From positions 1-57,069 of the forward strand of contig WKLE02004575.1 in assembly GCA_014885115.2 (NCBI GenBank): a stretch of DNA of 57,069 bases, written 5' to 3'. This document shows, piece after piece, positions 42,121 through 53,119 of this stretch (positions within the stretch are counted from its first letter, which is position 1; each line of letters starts with the position of its first letter). Source of the stretch: Asterionellopsis glacialis (Eukaryota; Bacillariophyta; Plagiogrammaphyceae; Rhaphoneidales; Asterionellopsidaceae). The position numbers and the translations under genes were made by a program. Under the pieces are notes generated by a model, which did no database searches, was not told the DNA's origin, and was given only the letters and a program-made list of their open reading frames with translations.

Positions 42121-44315
42121 CATTTGATTTTAAAAAAGTACATATTCTATACATATCCTTGTCAAATGTGTCAAAACAAACAGAAAAAAAATGAAATTGA
42201 GAAAAGGGAAGAAAAAATGAATTGATGGTGGGACACAACATGACCACATACAACAGCAATATGAATTAAATGAAAGTAAAATGGGATTTCATTGTTGTCA
42301 ATTCAGAAGGTATGACTGGAGAGCACTTATGAATGCAAGTTATGAATCGTAACCGTGCCAAGGATTCCACCATGCACGGGGATTTCATTTACATTTTATA
42401 GTCAGCACTACGCGAAAAAATTGAAAAAATACGAAAAAAGACGTTTTATATTATTTTTACAAATTGTTAATCATATACTTACGACCATTGGCATCTTTCC
42501 AAGTGAAGTACGCCCTGTCGTCATTGAATTCCAACTCATCCTTATCAAATATACACAATAACAAGAGCAAGAAAGAAGGACGTGAACTGAGCACTTAAAA
42601 ACTATCAAGGTTAAGTTGCTGGTAACTGTGTCAGCATGTATATATTATGGTATGATCAAGCCTCTGGTGTTGCACATTTTTGGCGAGAATGGCAACACCA
42701 ACATCTCTCATAACCCATTGTTGGACACACCCTTTTCACTCACGAAAGTGAAATTGGAGGAGTAGTGTAGAGTGAACACCCATCAGATAAAAAGTTCATG
42801 GAACTTTTGTAAGTGCTGAAAGGGTTATCAGGTCCCGTGGCAAACCATGACACATTTTGCTTTTGACCGCACTCAATGAATTCAAAGAGAGACAAAAAAA
42901 GAGAGAAACGTATACAAATCTTGATCATATATATTATATATACCATGCATTCCCACGACGCTGCTACACTGTCAAGTTATTTTGGCGTACATGCATCCAA
43001 TCTTATGCCACGATATACTTCTTTCTTGCTCTTACTACCTTCTGGACATACACACAATTTATTGATTGTGTGATTATTGGGGTGCACATCTGACGGAGAT
43101 TTTTTGTTTTGTTGGTGTATGATGTTGTACATGTTTTTTTTCCTCAAGTTTGAAAGACCTTGTTTTGTTGATGATGAGTCGTCAGTAATGTTTTTTGTTT
43201 GTGTGACTGCACTTGTTTGTCCGGCAAAGAAATCGTTTGCCTTGGTGTACCTGCTGTTGATCATCCCACACCTGGGCACGTAGTGCAACGCTGTTGAATT
43301 TTCATTTTCTGTGGATGGGAAAACTATTCTGCTTCGTCAGAGAGATAATATGGAACTGATGCAGGAGAGGACATGGAAGAAAGATGAATGTTGTAATGGT
43401 TGGAAATGTAACCTAATGGCATTATTTGAACAATCCACCAGTGGCATACCTCACGAAGTTTGATGAGTAGGATTACGAGCTCTTACACTTTGAAAACATG
43501 ATAGTATGATATGGCATGCACAGCTAAACTTGTGCAATAGCTTTTCCTTCTAAAAAATGATGTCATACCTCATCTTGCCAAGAAGAAATTGTGCTAGCTA
43601 CACCACCAATACCAAGGTCAAAGTATGGCCAAGCATGTCCAACTTTGAACAATTTTTGTCTGGTTTAGATTTTCTTGATTTTTGAAGGGAATAATGGGCG
43701 ATATCCATAAGCGGAAAGCGATACATGCATGGTTTCACAGATGAATTTGATCAAATCTCTAATTCTAATATATATATATATTATGACATGTGTTGCTTCT
43801 TTGCATACTAAATCTTCTTCCAAGGTGGGAACGCACCAATCCTGTCATTGGTGAAAAAGAGGTGCAGACACTTTCAAAAAACATTGTGGATTTAGAAATC
43901 AGGGATCATTTCAAAATTCAGGATAATCCAATACGGCCAAAGGTGATGCTCAAAATTTTGGCAATAAAGATCGAATTGACAAATACATTGACCTACAAAA
44001 ACAATGTGTTAGGAATGTATTCAATATAACTGGAAATAGTAATATCTAATTTATTTATACTTATAAGAACTGGTTTGAATATGAAGTTTGCTTTGAAACC
44101 TCGTGTCAACCAGATATCCATAAGCGTAAAGTGATGCATGCATGGTTTCACAGATGAATTTGATCAAATCTGCTCTGATGCTAAAATATGAAATGATTTG
44201 CTTCTTCCAGTACCTTGGCATACTAGATCTTCTCTACCAAGAGGGGAACCGCCCAAATCTGTCATTCCTACAGATACTGATTGCTAATGTGTTGACCCAC
44301 TTGACATTTCTTGGT
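42121..44315. other. Long spacer with diverged direct repeats, no gene seen
   Basis: No ORF is convincing; those at 42857-43093, 43077-43283, 43790-44029 and 44142-44360 have no pattern. The repeat pair at 43700 and 44113 is given separately. TATATATATAT occurs at 43770-43781. Confidence 0.45.
43700..44171. repeat. Direct repeat pair, 59 bases, 413 bases apart
   Basis: GATATCCATAAGCG...GGTTTCACAGATGAATTTGATCAAATCT occurs at 43700-43758 and 44113-44171 with about three differences. Weaker matching continues downstream (TTGCTTCTT, GCATACTA-ATCTTCT, CC-AATC-TGTCATT), suggesting a duplicated block of 150 bases or more. It looks like a fossil duplication or the ends of a decayed element. Confidence 0.8.
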
Positions 44316-45149
44316 TCATGTTTTGTTTGGGAAGGAAGCCAAATTACCACCACCTTCTAATATGCCCATGTGATTATCGTCATCCTGGCAGTCTTCGTCG
44401 GAAATAGACATTGTGGAAACAGGGCTGAATACTGTAGGTGCAGTCTTCTCATAATCCTCCTCGGCTCCGTGTTTTGATTTTTTTGTATGTTGGTCATCAA
44501 CGTTGTTGACAGCAGTATCACTTTGTGTATACAAAGATCTATTAAACACCATATCTATGGTGGCAGCCAAAACATACATGTAGTGCAAAATTGTAAAGGT
44601 GAGGGTGGCCAAGGCCAGCAACCAGTGGTTGTTCTTATACGCAGTTTCAAAGTTGGAAAATACAGCCCACTGAAACCACACTTCAAGTGATAACACGAGA
44701 AAGCAGTACATCCACTTGTTTACGTATTTGAATAGGACAAACCAATGTTGGGCAATGGGGACCAAAATACACTCCAATACCTATTGATCTGGAACAATGG
44801 TTCCGGACAAAGTATAGGCCATCACTATTGCTCCACTACCATGGTGCAAGAGAGTACCAATAGCATTCATGCCATCTGCAATTCTTTGTGTACCCGTCTT
44901 ATTGATATTGTACATGGAATGAAACATATATAGAAAAGTTTCTGGAAAACCAAACTTCCACGTGCCAAAAACAAACAGAGGCATTGCTATATAATCAGTT
45001 TGAAATGCCATATCAAATGCAGTTGTAAGTATAAGTGAAAAAAAGAATTGAGCAACCTTCCAGTAAGCCTCAATCCTATCAGACCATTCCTTATGCGTGA
45101 GAAACAAAGTAAAGATCAAAAATTTGAATCCAAGACCAGTCATGATCAT
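44316..45149 (-). pseudogene. Multi-span membrane protein gene interrupted by a single in-frame TAG
   Basis: One frame runs from ATG 45149 to the stop at 44316 with a single TAG at 44783-44781. Sequence on both sides is equally protein-like: NAIGTLLHHGSGAIVMAYTL then SGTIVPDQ-stop-VLECILVPIAQHWFVLF. Five or six membrane segments are visible, with FLIFTLFL, FFFSLILTTAFDMAF, AIVMAYTL, YCFLVLSLEVWFQWAVF and LLALATLTFTILHYMYVL, then a polar acidic tail. The paired histidine (LLHHG) is like TLC-domain proteins, but I cannot assign the family firmly. The TAG context is CAA TAG GTA. It may be a nonsense mutation, stop readthrough or a base error. The start is 98 bases from the divergent gene at 45248. 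Confidence 0.6.
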
Positions 45150-45247
45150 TGTGACTGATAGGGAATCTTCTCCTGTTAGTGGTAGACCAGGGATTAGTCA
45201 TGATGGAAACTTGCAAATTGGATGGTTGAAAAAATAAGCCTGTTTAT

Positions 45248-45691
45248 ATGGACAGTTGGCACCCAGTGCCATCAGAATCTCATTGCACCATATATGCTAT
45301 GGAAGGAGATCAATGGACTCATATAACTCATTCATGGTCCAATGATTCACTAGTAGTAGGTATTTCTGTAGCAGATTTTATAAAGCCCTGTGCTACACAA
45401 GATTCTTTGTCTTCAGGTAGTGAATCTGCTGTTGTGAGGCAAATTTTTCTACTTGCTGAGGATGCAAAACAATTTACTCTGTTGGAGGGCAGGGCTATGT
45501 GGAATGATGGTGGTGGTATCCCTGAGAGATCAATCATAATTGGCACAAATCCTGAAAGAGGATCTCTAGATTTGTTTGATAGTGTTTTGTTGCCTTGTGA
45601 AGTTGGTATTGTCAAAGAAGGGACTTGCATAGCTTTGACAAGATGGTTTCATGAAGAAACTCAACCATTTCCTGTAGACCTTTATGCATGA
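45248..45691 (+). CDS. Small protein of unknown function
   Basis: The protein has 147 residues from the ATG at 45248. There is no signal peptide or membrane span. Composition is normal and globular: SWHPVPSESHCTIYAMEGDQ, then a β-rich middle (SVVVGIS-like strand DSLVVGISVADF; VVRQIFLLAEDAKQFTLLEG). It ends with GIPERSIIIGTNPERGSLDL then VLLPCEVGIVKEGTCIALTR. I recognise no family. It shares a 98-base divergent spacer with the interrupted membrane gene. Because both neighbours (44316-45149 and 45992-46657) are damaged, this may itself be a fragment of something longer. Confidence 0.45.
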   Translation: MDSWHPVPSESHCTIYAMEGDQWTHITHSWSNDSLVVGISVADFIKPCATQDSLSSGSESAVVRQIFLLAEDAKQFTLLEGRAMWNDGGGIPERSIIIGTNPERGSLDLFDSVLLPCEVGIVKEGTCIALTRWFHEETQPFPVDLYA

Positions 45692-45991
45692 TGCAGGACA
45701 ATATAGTAGAGGCTATACAATAATAGAACACAGTGTTTCTTTTAATACAAGAATAGTCTGGACTCTTCTTCATGATACTCTACAGAAATTTTATCCAATT
45801 AAGTTAATGTCACTTCTATATTTTCTATGCCAATGCACAACAAAAAATCAAATACTTTTTACCAGGTTATGTGCATGCATACTTTTTTATCAAATAAATC
45901 CTTTTTTCAAAAGCCATTCATCATCTGAAACTGCTGGACAACAAATTGGCCATACCCCATTCATATCCTACAGACTCAATAACATGCATAG

Positions 45992-46657
45992 CTAGTTTAA
46001 AGTGCACACTCCTGAAAGGTTGACCAATGTGTACTGCCAGACAAAGCTGTTGATCATCTCAGCTAGTTCCCTTTGGTCATCTTTCATTGACAAACTAACT
46101 AGCAGCAATGATGATATGACAATATCTTTGTCACCCCAAAGCTCTTTTGAGGCATACTGCAATGCATACTTCCTCATCTTTACTGTGGCCAAGACTAGTT
46201 CCTTGTCACCCCTAAGTTTCTCCAAGGCAGCGGCAAACTCTAAGGCAGATCCATCACTATATGCTACAGTTACTGCCACCTTTACCACATCCCTGTCATC
46301 TTATAAATCAATAGATGCATATTCCAATGTAGAGCCATTTTCTCCACAGCTGCCAATACAATATCTTTGTACCCTTGTATTTCCTTGGATGTGTATTTCA
46401 ATGTATGGCCATCCTTCATCACTGCGGCCAGTAAGACGACATCTGTATTGCCCTGTGGATCCCTCAATGCAAACTCCAATGCATTGCCATCCTTCATCAC
46501 TGCAGCCAGTATGACACCCTTATCACCCTGTAGTTTCCACAGCATGAACTCCAATGCACAACCCCTCTGTGTCACTCACTGTAGCTGAAACAACTTCTTT
46601 GTCACGGTATGTAAGTCTGAATAATGTCTTCCATTGATGGCTTAGTTCACGTTCCAT
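45992..46657 (-). pseudogene. Decayed DUF4116-repeat gene
   Basis: Starting at ATG 46657 (MERELSHQWKTLFRLTYRDK), the minus strand codes four to five repeats of the DUF4116 type: CALEFMLWKLQGDKGVILAA, NALEFALRDPQGNTDVVLLA, HTLKYTSKEIQGYKDIVLAA, STLEYASIDL, SALEFAAALEKLRGDKELVL and YALQYASKELWGDKDIVIS. Three lesions break it: a one-base frame change near 46560-46566 (a G run), another near 46336-46343 (an A run), and a TAA at 46303-46301 between IDL and DDRDVV. These are single-base events, so the decay looks recent. The last part ends at TAG 45994-45992. DUF4116 repeats are common in algae and large DNA viruses, and their function is unknown. Confidence 0.75.
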
Positions 46658-47062
46658 ATTTTCATTTATCCGTTATCGTGCCGCCAATAAATTCAAAAAA
46701 TCGAAACAAAGAGGCGGCCGCCTATATTATGTACTCGTACGAGTACCGTATTCTCTGCGGGGATGTCTTGCTTGCCGAGTCGCGCCTGTCGATCGCATTT
46801 TTTGGCTCTCCCCCGCTTCATTCCGACAGATCGTGATTCCTCATCCCGCAAACTCCACACCGCTGACCATCTCTCCGTTCGTGTTCATGTATTGGTATGG
46901 TCAAAACTGTGAACATCAAACCAAAGAAGGTTTTCTCTCTAGAGTGTTTGGGTGTAAAGGAACTTTTTGAAAAGCGAGATTGGTGTTTCAAAAGATCAAG
47001 TTACTGACTGTCCTCTGTCCCCAAGATTGGATCATCCATATAAACTGAGTTTGCCTGCAATT
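46658..47062. other. Divergent promoter region
   Basis: The region lies between the DUF4116 remnant and the large plus-strand gene. The open frame from 46967 leads into the gene without an ATG. It contains GTACTCGTACGAGTACCG, a partly palindromic word near 46732. Confidence 0.4.
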
Positions 47063-50000
47063 ATGTCTTCCAAAAATAAAATATTTTCCCTGCAATCACC
47101 AAAGCACCAATTTACTAGCAACAGCAGTAGCAGTACGTCTTATTCAAGTGCTACGAGTACCACCAGATCACTTTCAACAAGTAGACTAGGTGGAGGAGCA
47201 CCACTTCCAACGTCGATAAAGAGTAGTATTGGTGGAGGTGGTGGTACACCAAAAGGAAAGGCGAGTATTCTAAGTCACGTACCAACGTACACGTTTCCGG
47301 AACCTTCCGCTATTATTGGAAATAACAATGATTTGAGTCCATTCTTAAGTCCCTTGAGAGATAATGCTTCAAGTTATGAATCCGTAACAAAGTCATGTTT
47401 ACATTTATCTCAATTTGCGGGTCGTGCAGGATCATCCGAAAGTAATAGCAATGGTGGTAGTAACAACAATAACAACCGACAAGATGTCGTCACTTCAGCT
47501 CTTTATCACGATGCATCGTACGCTCAAACAGTATCATCAGCCTTATCAGCTTTGATGGATTGTATTCAAAATCATTACAATCGTAAATGTCGTATCGTAG
47601 CATCCAAAACTTTGGCATCCTTTGCTCGATCCGTCTATACACGATTACGACATACACCTTTGTTATTTGCAGTCCGTGATGGGACTCTTCATCGACTTGA
47701 AGATGAAGTTGGAACAGATGTAGCCGTATCACTTGCAACTGTAGCATTAGAAGACGTAGATGATGGTGTTTCAGCTTGTGCAGTTGAAGCATTGGGTATG
47801 TTAGTTTTATCACCGTCATGTTCCGAACCAGGGTCTTTGGTCGACGATGAATTACAACGAGAAATTGAAGGTATTGCCAATATCCGCCCATCGCCCTATG
47901 CACCTAGCCTATCAACATTGTCAGATGAAGATTTATCAGTACCGCAAATGGAATTACAAGTACGGATCTATGAGAATGTACTTTCACCAAGACTTTGGCG
48001 GTTAGTTCATCGTATTACATTATATGAATCATCATCGCATATAGCTCGTACACTCCCCTTTGTTACGTCATGTCTGGTCCACATTGTAAAGATAAGTCCT
48101 GCCAAAATGTATGGAATTGAACGAACAGCCTATGCCAAACAATGGATGGAATTGGATTCAGCAGGACTAGTACATGACTTGATTCATTTGATTATACTAC
48201 CAGCTATGCAATCATCATCATCATTCGATTCTCATCTGGCATATGCAGCAGCATTGAGTGGTCTCCGATTAGCCCATGTATGTCCCAATGCTTTATGGAT
48301 GAGAGAAATTTGTGAATTGGCTGTTCAAGTATGTACGGAACAATTGGCGGGTGCAGAAGTTGTACCTGATCATAAAAAAATGACTTTGGCAGCAACATTA
48401 ATTGCATTGAGAGCTATCCCGCTATCAGATCGACTATGGTACCTGACAATGATTATGAATGAAGTACGATTTCTACCCTCAACAACAATGGTTCCCTATG
48501 GAGTTTCCTCACCAGGTGTCATGCTTTCCACAGAAAACGATGGGAAGAACACTACATGCTATCGCACGCCATCTAGAATTGGTATCATAACTGAAATTGC
48601 TCTTTCATTGCTTGTGGATGGCCCATTGAGTCAAAACTCGGCGGTGAATGAACGAAGTAATGGGGTAGCCAAATTTTTATCGAGTTCAGTGGTTTCTACC
48701 ATACTTGCAACACGATCCAAAACGAGTGATACATCAGGGAATGGTAATAGTAGCAGTATTGGTAGTAGCGGGAAAGGACAGAATGAAACATTCGCTGGAA
48801 CTCACACAGCTGAAGAGCTTGTGTATGTATTTTGTACAACTGTATCTGCTATTGGACGATGTATAGTGATGAAACCCAAAAATGCTGACAACAACGAGGA
48901 TGGTATGTCATCTATGGACGAACTCGACGATGAAAGTGCAGACCACGTGGCTTTATTGACGGAAGAATGGCTCCGATGTTCCTATACAGTCTTATCAAAT
49001 TTATCAGCATGTCTTAACTGGCACTCTAGAACTACTAATGTGGAAAGAGCTGCTGACAACAACAATGATGAAGATCAAGATCCTGGAACACTCTTTACTA
49101 TGGGTCTTGCCGCAAAAGCATCGTATATGCAACTCTTACAAGAGAGTTTGTACGTTGTGGGGCTATTATCACCATCGACATCTGTTTCGCTTACAATCTT
49201 GCCACTTGAGGCACCTGCTGCAAAGTCAGTCCTACTGGACCAACTATGTCGAGAAAGTCTCAAATTATCAAAGTGTTGGCAACGGAACCACTATAGATTG
49301 AGCAACTTGGCTCGAGCTAATCTAAAAAACTTGATGGACCAAATCGTGGAATACAAATTACGAGAGGGTTTATCATCACGGCATATGCGTGTGTTTCTTC
49401 TATCTCTCTTGGCAGACCATTGGGTGCAACAACGCCATTCTACAAGCCTAGCCGACCTTGACAATCATGAAGCAGTTACGTATCATGGTATGGCAAAGCT
49501 AGACGATATCAATGCTAGAGAAATACTTGCCAATTTGTCAGCTGAAATTGCAATCGAAAGCGCTATCCAGTCCAAATTACAAGAACCCAGTGAGAAAAAT
49601 CCAACCAAAGGTTACCTGTCTGTCTGTGTTGCTTGCATTGAGAACATGGCACTGACAGCATGTGACATGAAACGGAGGTTCCGTGAGATGAGCAGTAACA
49701 ATTTCTCCAAGGTCAAGGACGATTCCTTTCTTGCTGATTTTGAAGATGATGCAAATTATATTTTATCCATATCCATGCTTGCTCTTCGAGGAAAGAATTT
49801 GAAGGATGGGGATGAAAGCGATAATGTTGACGAAGAAGAACGAGGAGCAGACACTTTACCTTTATGTGCTGCGGCAGCAAAAAGAATAGAAACTGCAAAC
49901 TTGAGCGAAACTCCTATGCAGGAAGACACTGCTTGGGGGCTGGGAAGTCAACCTGCTTTATATTCGGACCTTGTTGTTGATCGAGACATGAATGGGTGGA

Positions 50001-51355
50001 CATCTCCTAAAAAGAATCGATATAACCAATATCTTGACTTGCATTCTTTAGTCGATGGTGTCGGATCCGACAAAGACAATTCTTCCACCACCGATGCTCG
50101 GTGTTATGCACACATGTGGCTACTCTGCCGTCAGAGTGTATTATCTCGAATAGATGGTTCTTTTTTATCGTCGCCACTTGGCGATGCATACATCCACAAT
50201 ATAAGCCAAGGGGGTTATCTTTCTCGAAGAGCAATTCAAAGAAATTGGCTCCGCCTCGCACCTTCCCAGGTGCCTCTATCTTGGTTTGGTCCATCTCGGG
50301 AAGATGCAGAGACTGAACTTTCGTGGAAATCTTCTGTAATAGATGTGACCGCAGCTTCGGACCCCGTATCAGTGACACTGGCTTTTGTTGTCAAACGTAT
50401 TCCTCGTTACGATTATGAACGTGAATATAGATTGACAGTAACAATGCGGCTACACAATGTAACAGCAGTAGAGATTGCTGATGGACTTAGACTAGAACTT
50501 GGTATTACTCAGTCTGTCCCAACTTCTGAGGCAGATCTTGATCTGATATCCAAGGAAATAGCTGAGGCACTTGGTTCAGATGCATCGAATGCAACAAATC
50601 CAATAGCTGCATGTGCTACAACTGTCTATAAACCCGAATTAGCGGCTGGTGACCATTTGACTTGGGAACTTTCTCTAGGAAATCTTCCAACAAAGGGTTC
50701 GCTTACATTGTGTCCTTTTATTGTTTTTCGTGGTATTGAAATAGAACATTCAGTTTCGTCTTGGGTGGGGCCAAGCATTTCGTCGAGTACCAATAATACA
50801 GCAGATGATGAAGAGGATATGTTTGAGTCCGAAGATGACGGAGATGAAGACGAGACAATTGATATGAGGCTGGCTGCAGAACCAGTCCAGATATCTCCGA
50901 TAATTTCATTGCAGCCCTGTCCACTTGTCTTCTTCCGTAATGGGTCTGGTGACATGGACACCTTTCGGACTCTTTGGTTCCATGCACCATACAAAATTCC
51001 AACTCTGTCACTACGCGACCCTGATTGGAATCCAGCAAATTTATCTAGTATGTCGTGGCATGGTGTTGCAGCACTGTCATCCATATCGGTGCCTGAAGGA
51101 CTCACCAGTGACGGGACAGTGATAAAAATTTGGGCTTTCATGAATTTTTCTGGGAAAAGAGTTTTTTGCGTGACCATGAAAGAAAAAAATGGAGATTCAA
51201 AATGTACACTGCAGGTTAGGGGGGATGATAAAGATCTCCTTCTTTCGCTGTTTGGCACAGAGTCAGCAAGATCAGAAGTAATATACACACTGACCTCCGC
51301 TGTTTGGCTTTGTACAATTGATGGAATGGATGGTCGCACTCTTTTCGAAGCATAA
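47063..51355 (+). CDS. 1430-residue helical-repeat protein, possibly an adaptor/coatomer-type large subunit
   Basis: I chose the ATG at 47063 (MSSKNKIFSLQSPKHQF); the open frame upstream lacks an ATG. Residues 1-150 are low complexity (Ser/Gly/Asn). Residues about 150-900 are all-helical, HEAT/armadillo-like, with pairs such as SSALSALMDCIQNHYNRKCR, SLATVALEDVDDGVSACAVE and LAATLIALRAIPLSDRLWYL. From about 1090 the protein turns to β structure: DPVSVTLAFVVKRIPRYDYE, LTVTMRLHNVTAVEIADGL and LTWELSLGNLPTKGSLTL. An acidic loop follows, and the end has DTFRTLWFHAPYKIPTLSLR. Helical trunk plus an appendage with an F-x-x-x-W line is the plan of β-type adaptor, COPI and TSET/TPLATE subunits, hence the tentative call. 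No strong signature is present. One exon; there is no signal peptide. Confidence 0.6.
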   Translation: MSSKNKIFSLQSPKHQFTSNSSSSTSYSSATSTTRSLSTSRLGGGAPLPTSIKSSIGGGGGTPKGKASILSHVPTYTFPEPSAIIGNNNDLSPFLSPLRDNASSYESVTKSCLHLSQFAGRAGSSESNSNGGSNNNNNRQDVVTSALYHDASYAQTVSSALSALMDCIQNHYNRKCRIVASKTLASFARSVYTRLRHTPLLFAVRDGTLHRLEDEVGTDVAVSLATVALEDVDDGVSACAVEALGMLVLSPSCSEPGSLVDDELQREIEGIANIRPSPYAPSLSTLSDEDLSVPQMELQVRIYENVLSPRLWRLVHRITLYESSSHIARTLPFVTSCLVHIVKISPAKMYGIERTAYAKQWMELDSAGLVHDLIHLIILPAMQSSSSFDSHLAYAAALSGLRLAHVCPNALWMREICELAVQVCTEQLAGAEVVPDHKKMTLAATLIALRAIPLSDRLWYLTMIMNEVRFLPSTTMVPYGVSSPGVMLSTENDGKNTTCYRTPSRIGIITEIALSLLVDGPLSQNSAVNERSNGVAKFLSSSVVSTILATRSKTSDTSGNGNSSSIGSSGKGQNETFAGTHTAEELVYVFCTTVSAIGRCIVMKPKNADNNEDGMSSMDELDDESADHVALLTEEWLRCSYTVLSNLSACLNWHSRTTNVERAADNNNDEDQDPGTLFTMGLAAKASYMQLLQESLYVVGLLSPSTSVSLTILPLEAPAAKSVLLDQLCRESLKLSKCWQRNHYRLSNLARANLKNLMDQIVEYKLREGLSSRHMRVFLLSLLADHWVQQRHSTSLADLDNHEAVTYHGMAKLDDINAREILANLSAEIAIESAIQSKLQEPSEKNPTKGYLSVCVACIENMALTACDMKRRFREMSSNNFSKVKDDSFLADFEDDANYILSISMLALRGKNLKDGDESDNVDEEERGADTLPLCAAAAKRIETANLSETPMQEDTAWGLGSQPALYSDLVVDRDMNGWTSPKKNRYNQYLDLHSLVDGVGSDKDNSSTTDARCYAHMWLLCRQSVLSRIDGSFLSSPLGDAYIHNISQGGYLSRRAIQRNWLRLAPSQVPLSWFGPSREDAETELSWKSSVIDVTAASDPVSVTLAFVVKRIPRYDYEREYRLTVTMRLHNVTAVEIADGLRLELGITQSVPTSEADLDLISKEIAEALGSDASNATNPIAACATTVYKPELAAGDHLTWELSLGNLPTKGSLTLCPFIVFRGIEIEHSVSSWVGPSISSSTNNTADDEEDMFESEDDGDEDETIDMRLAAEPVQISPIISLQPCPLVFFRNGSGDMDTFRTLWFHAPYKIPTLSLRDPDWNPANLSSMSWHGVAALSSISVPEGLTSDGTVIKIWAFMNFSGKRVFCVTMKEKNGDSKCTLQVRGDDKDLLLSLFGTESARSEVIYTLTSAVWLCTIDGMDGRTLFEA

Positions 51356-52289
51356 GTGGAGAATAGGAATTTTTCAACTAGTCTGTCTATTAACATTTTA
51401 AGCACTGCATATTTCGATCGAGCTGACTCCAATTCGTTATTCTACCCAAATTTGCGCTTGCGCAAACGTATAGTCTTCCTCAGTACGTCCATTAAAGCTA
51501 CAGTATGATAATGCAATCGACCATGCTAAAGCCAGTCAGGGGGCATTCGGCAGCAATTAGTCCGTCTCACTCAGATTACAATTCCTCGATATGTAGTGGA
51601 AGGCTTCATTTTTACTCTAAACTTCCAATATTTAGTGAAATCAAAGCTGCTGTGGAAGGACTTACAAAGCAGCCTATCGGGAGAAATCTAAAAACACTGA
51701 TCTCCGTACGGTTTCAGTAGAGCAAATTATCCTAGTCACGGCTGCCAAGGGTGCTGAAAAGATTGGAGAACAAGAGCATCATGAGATTCAGGGTGGGGGA
51801 GTCGGACTATCCCGAGCTCGTTCTGTGAGATTGGTAGCAGGATGACACCAGAGCTTGTCTCTGAACTACTTCCGAAGTTTACTCTTTGCGATGGCGTTTC
51901 CTGTTTCTTTTCATGTCTCTGCATATGACGTACGAAGTGATTGACTCATACTCTATTGCATATTTTCATGTGTTGTTGTTGAATAAAGTCATCGGATAGG
52001 TCCTTTTCGTGATGACTTCTCATTCATGTATTATCGAGCAGTACATATATTGAACTCAAGAAAGCGTATCGGAAAATATGTTGAAAGAACCGAAATAATT
52101 ACCAAATATTACTAGAGTAAAACTTTATTTATTGTACTTGTTTCCTTTCTTGGCTTTTCCTTTATCAACTCACTAGTTTTCCTTTCACATATGCTCCTTC
52201 TGTGCATTACTAAACGACAAATGTGTGGCACATAAAAAGCCTAACGATTGTTTTTTTACAAGTAATTCTGACGCAAACTATTTTCCTAT
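51356..52289. other. Spacer between convergent genes
   Basis: No gene is convincing. TTTGCGCTTGCGCAAA at 51451-51466 is an inverted repeat with a 2-base centre. ORFs at 51505-51720 (+) and 51736-51924 (-) have no recognised pattern. Confidence 0.45.
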
Positions 52290-53119
52290 TTACTGTTTTG
52301 GTTCTTCGTGATTCTTAAAGGGGTGTGTCAGGATATCAACAACTTTCTTTGCACCATCCTTGGTGTCCTTCAATACATCCCGTTTGGTAGGAGTTTCAGC
52401 AGTAGGCCATTCCTCAAAGAAAATCTTTTGATTCTTGAGACCATGGAACGGATGTTTCCTCATAAAATCCTGCTGGGTTAAACATGCATCAAAGAAAGGA
52501 CGGGTCTTTCCTATCTTTGTTGCAATGGTATCATTTTTGAACACTGTACAGAACTTGTTCGTAATGGAACCTTGAAGCTCTTCACGGACCTTTTCCGCAA
52601 TGGCAGTTTGGGCTTCATCCGAACAGAAAATGTACGAATCAGCCCAATGACCTGCTAGTTCAAAATTTTTATGGGAGAGGGTAGGATCATGAAAGCTAAA
52701 AAAGAATTTGAATAAAACTTCTAAATTAGCAGCAAGACTGTTTCCTTTTCCTAGTTCCACCTTGACAACTTCGATGAATGTACTATCCTTGTGACGGGCT
52801 TCTGAAATCCTTTCCTTGTCCTGCTTCACTAAGCTCTTTTCCTTGAGGGGACTCATGTATCCTGCTTTAAGAGATTCAATGATTTTATCACCATACTTTT
52901 TTGGGAAATCTATGTATAATGAAGGAAAATGGATCAGGAGTCAAGAACCAGGCATGAAGATATTGACGACAACCAATAGACAATAGTTTTGAGAGTTCGC
53001 GTTTCTTTGCAATAGAAATGATTGTGAGTCCTGTGTCCAATGAACGTACCAGATCGAAGAAACTTTTCTGTGCCGATATATTCACCTGCGCCCAAATAAA
53101 CTACGTTTGACATGACCAT
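52290..53119 (-). CDS. Two-exon protein of unknown function; exons 53119-53050 and 52909-52290
   Basis: Exon 1 (MVMSNVVYLGAGEYIGTEKF) ends at donor GTACGT. After a 140-base intron, acceptor ACATAG leads into DFPKKYGDKIIESLKAGYMS, giving 229 residues. The frame also stays open upstream of 53119, to about 53269, so the true start may be further 5'. The body is soluble and helical: a charged region (LVKQDKERISEARHKDSTFI), a Phe-rich segment (LEVLFKFFFSFHDPTLSHKN), then EKVREELQGSITNKFCTVFK and a C-terminal KRDVLKDTKDGAKKVVDIL. I recognise no family. The Lys-rich amphipathic helices and lack of a signal peptide point to a cytosolic protein. Confidence 0.6.

Noticed and set aside
50626..51432. 268-residue minus-strand ORF
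   Set aside because: It lies mostly antisense to the 1430-residue gene, whose sense frame has a β-sheet pattern and extends far beyond; the antisense ORF shows no motif.
51736..51924. 62-residue minus-strand ORF between convergent genes
   Set aside because: No start context, splice sites or pattern beyond a plausible composition; most likely 3' UTR sequence.
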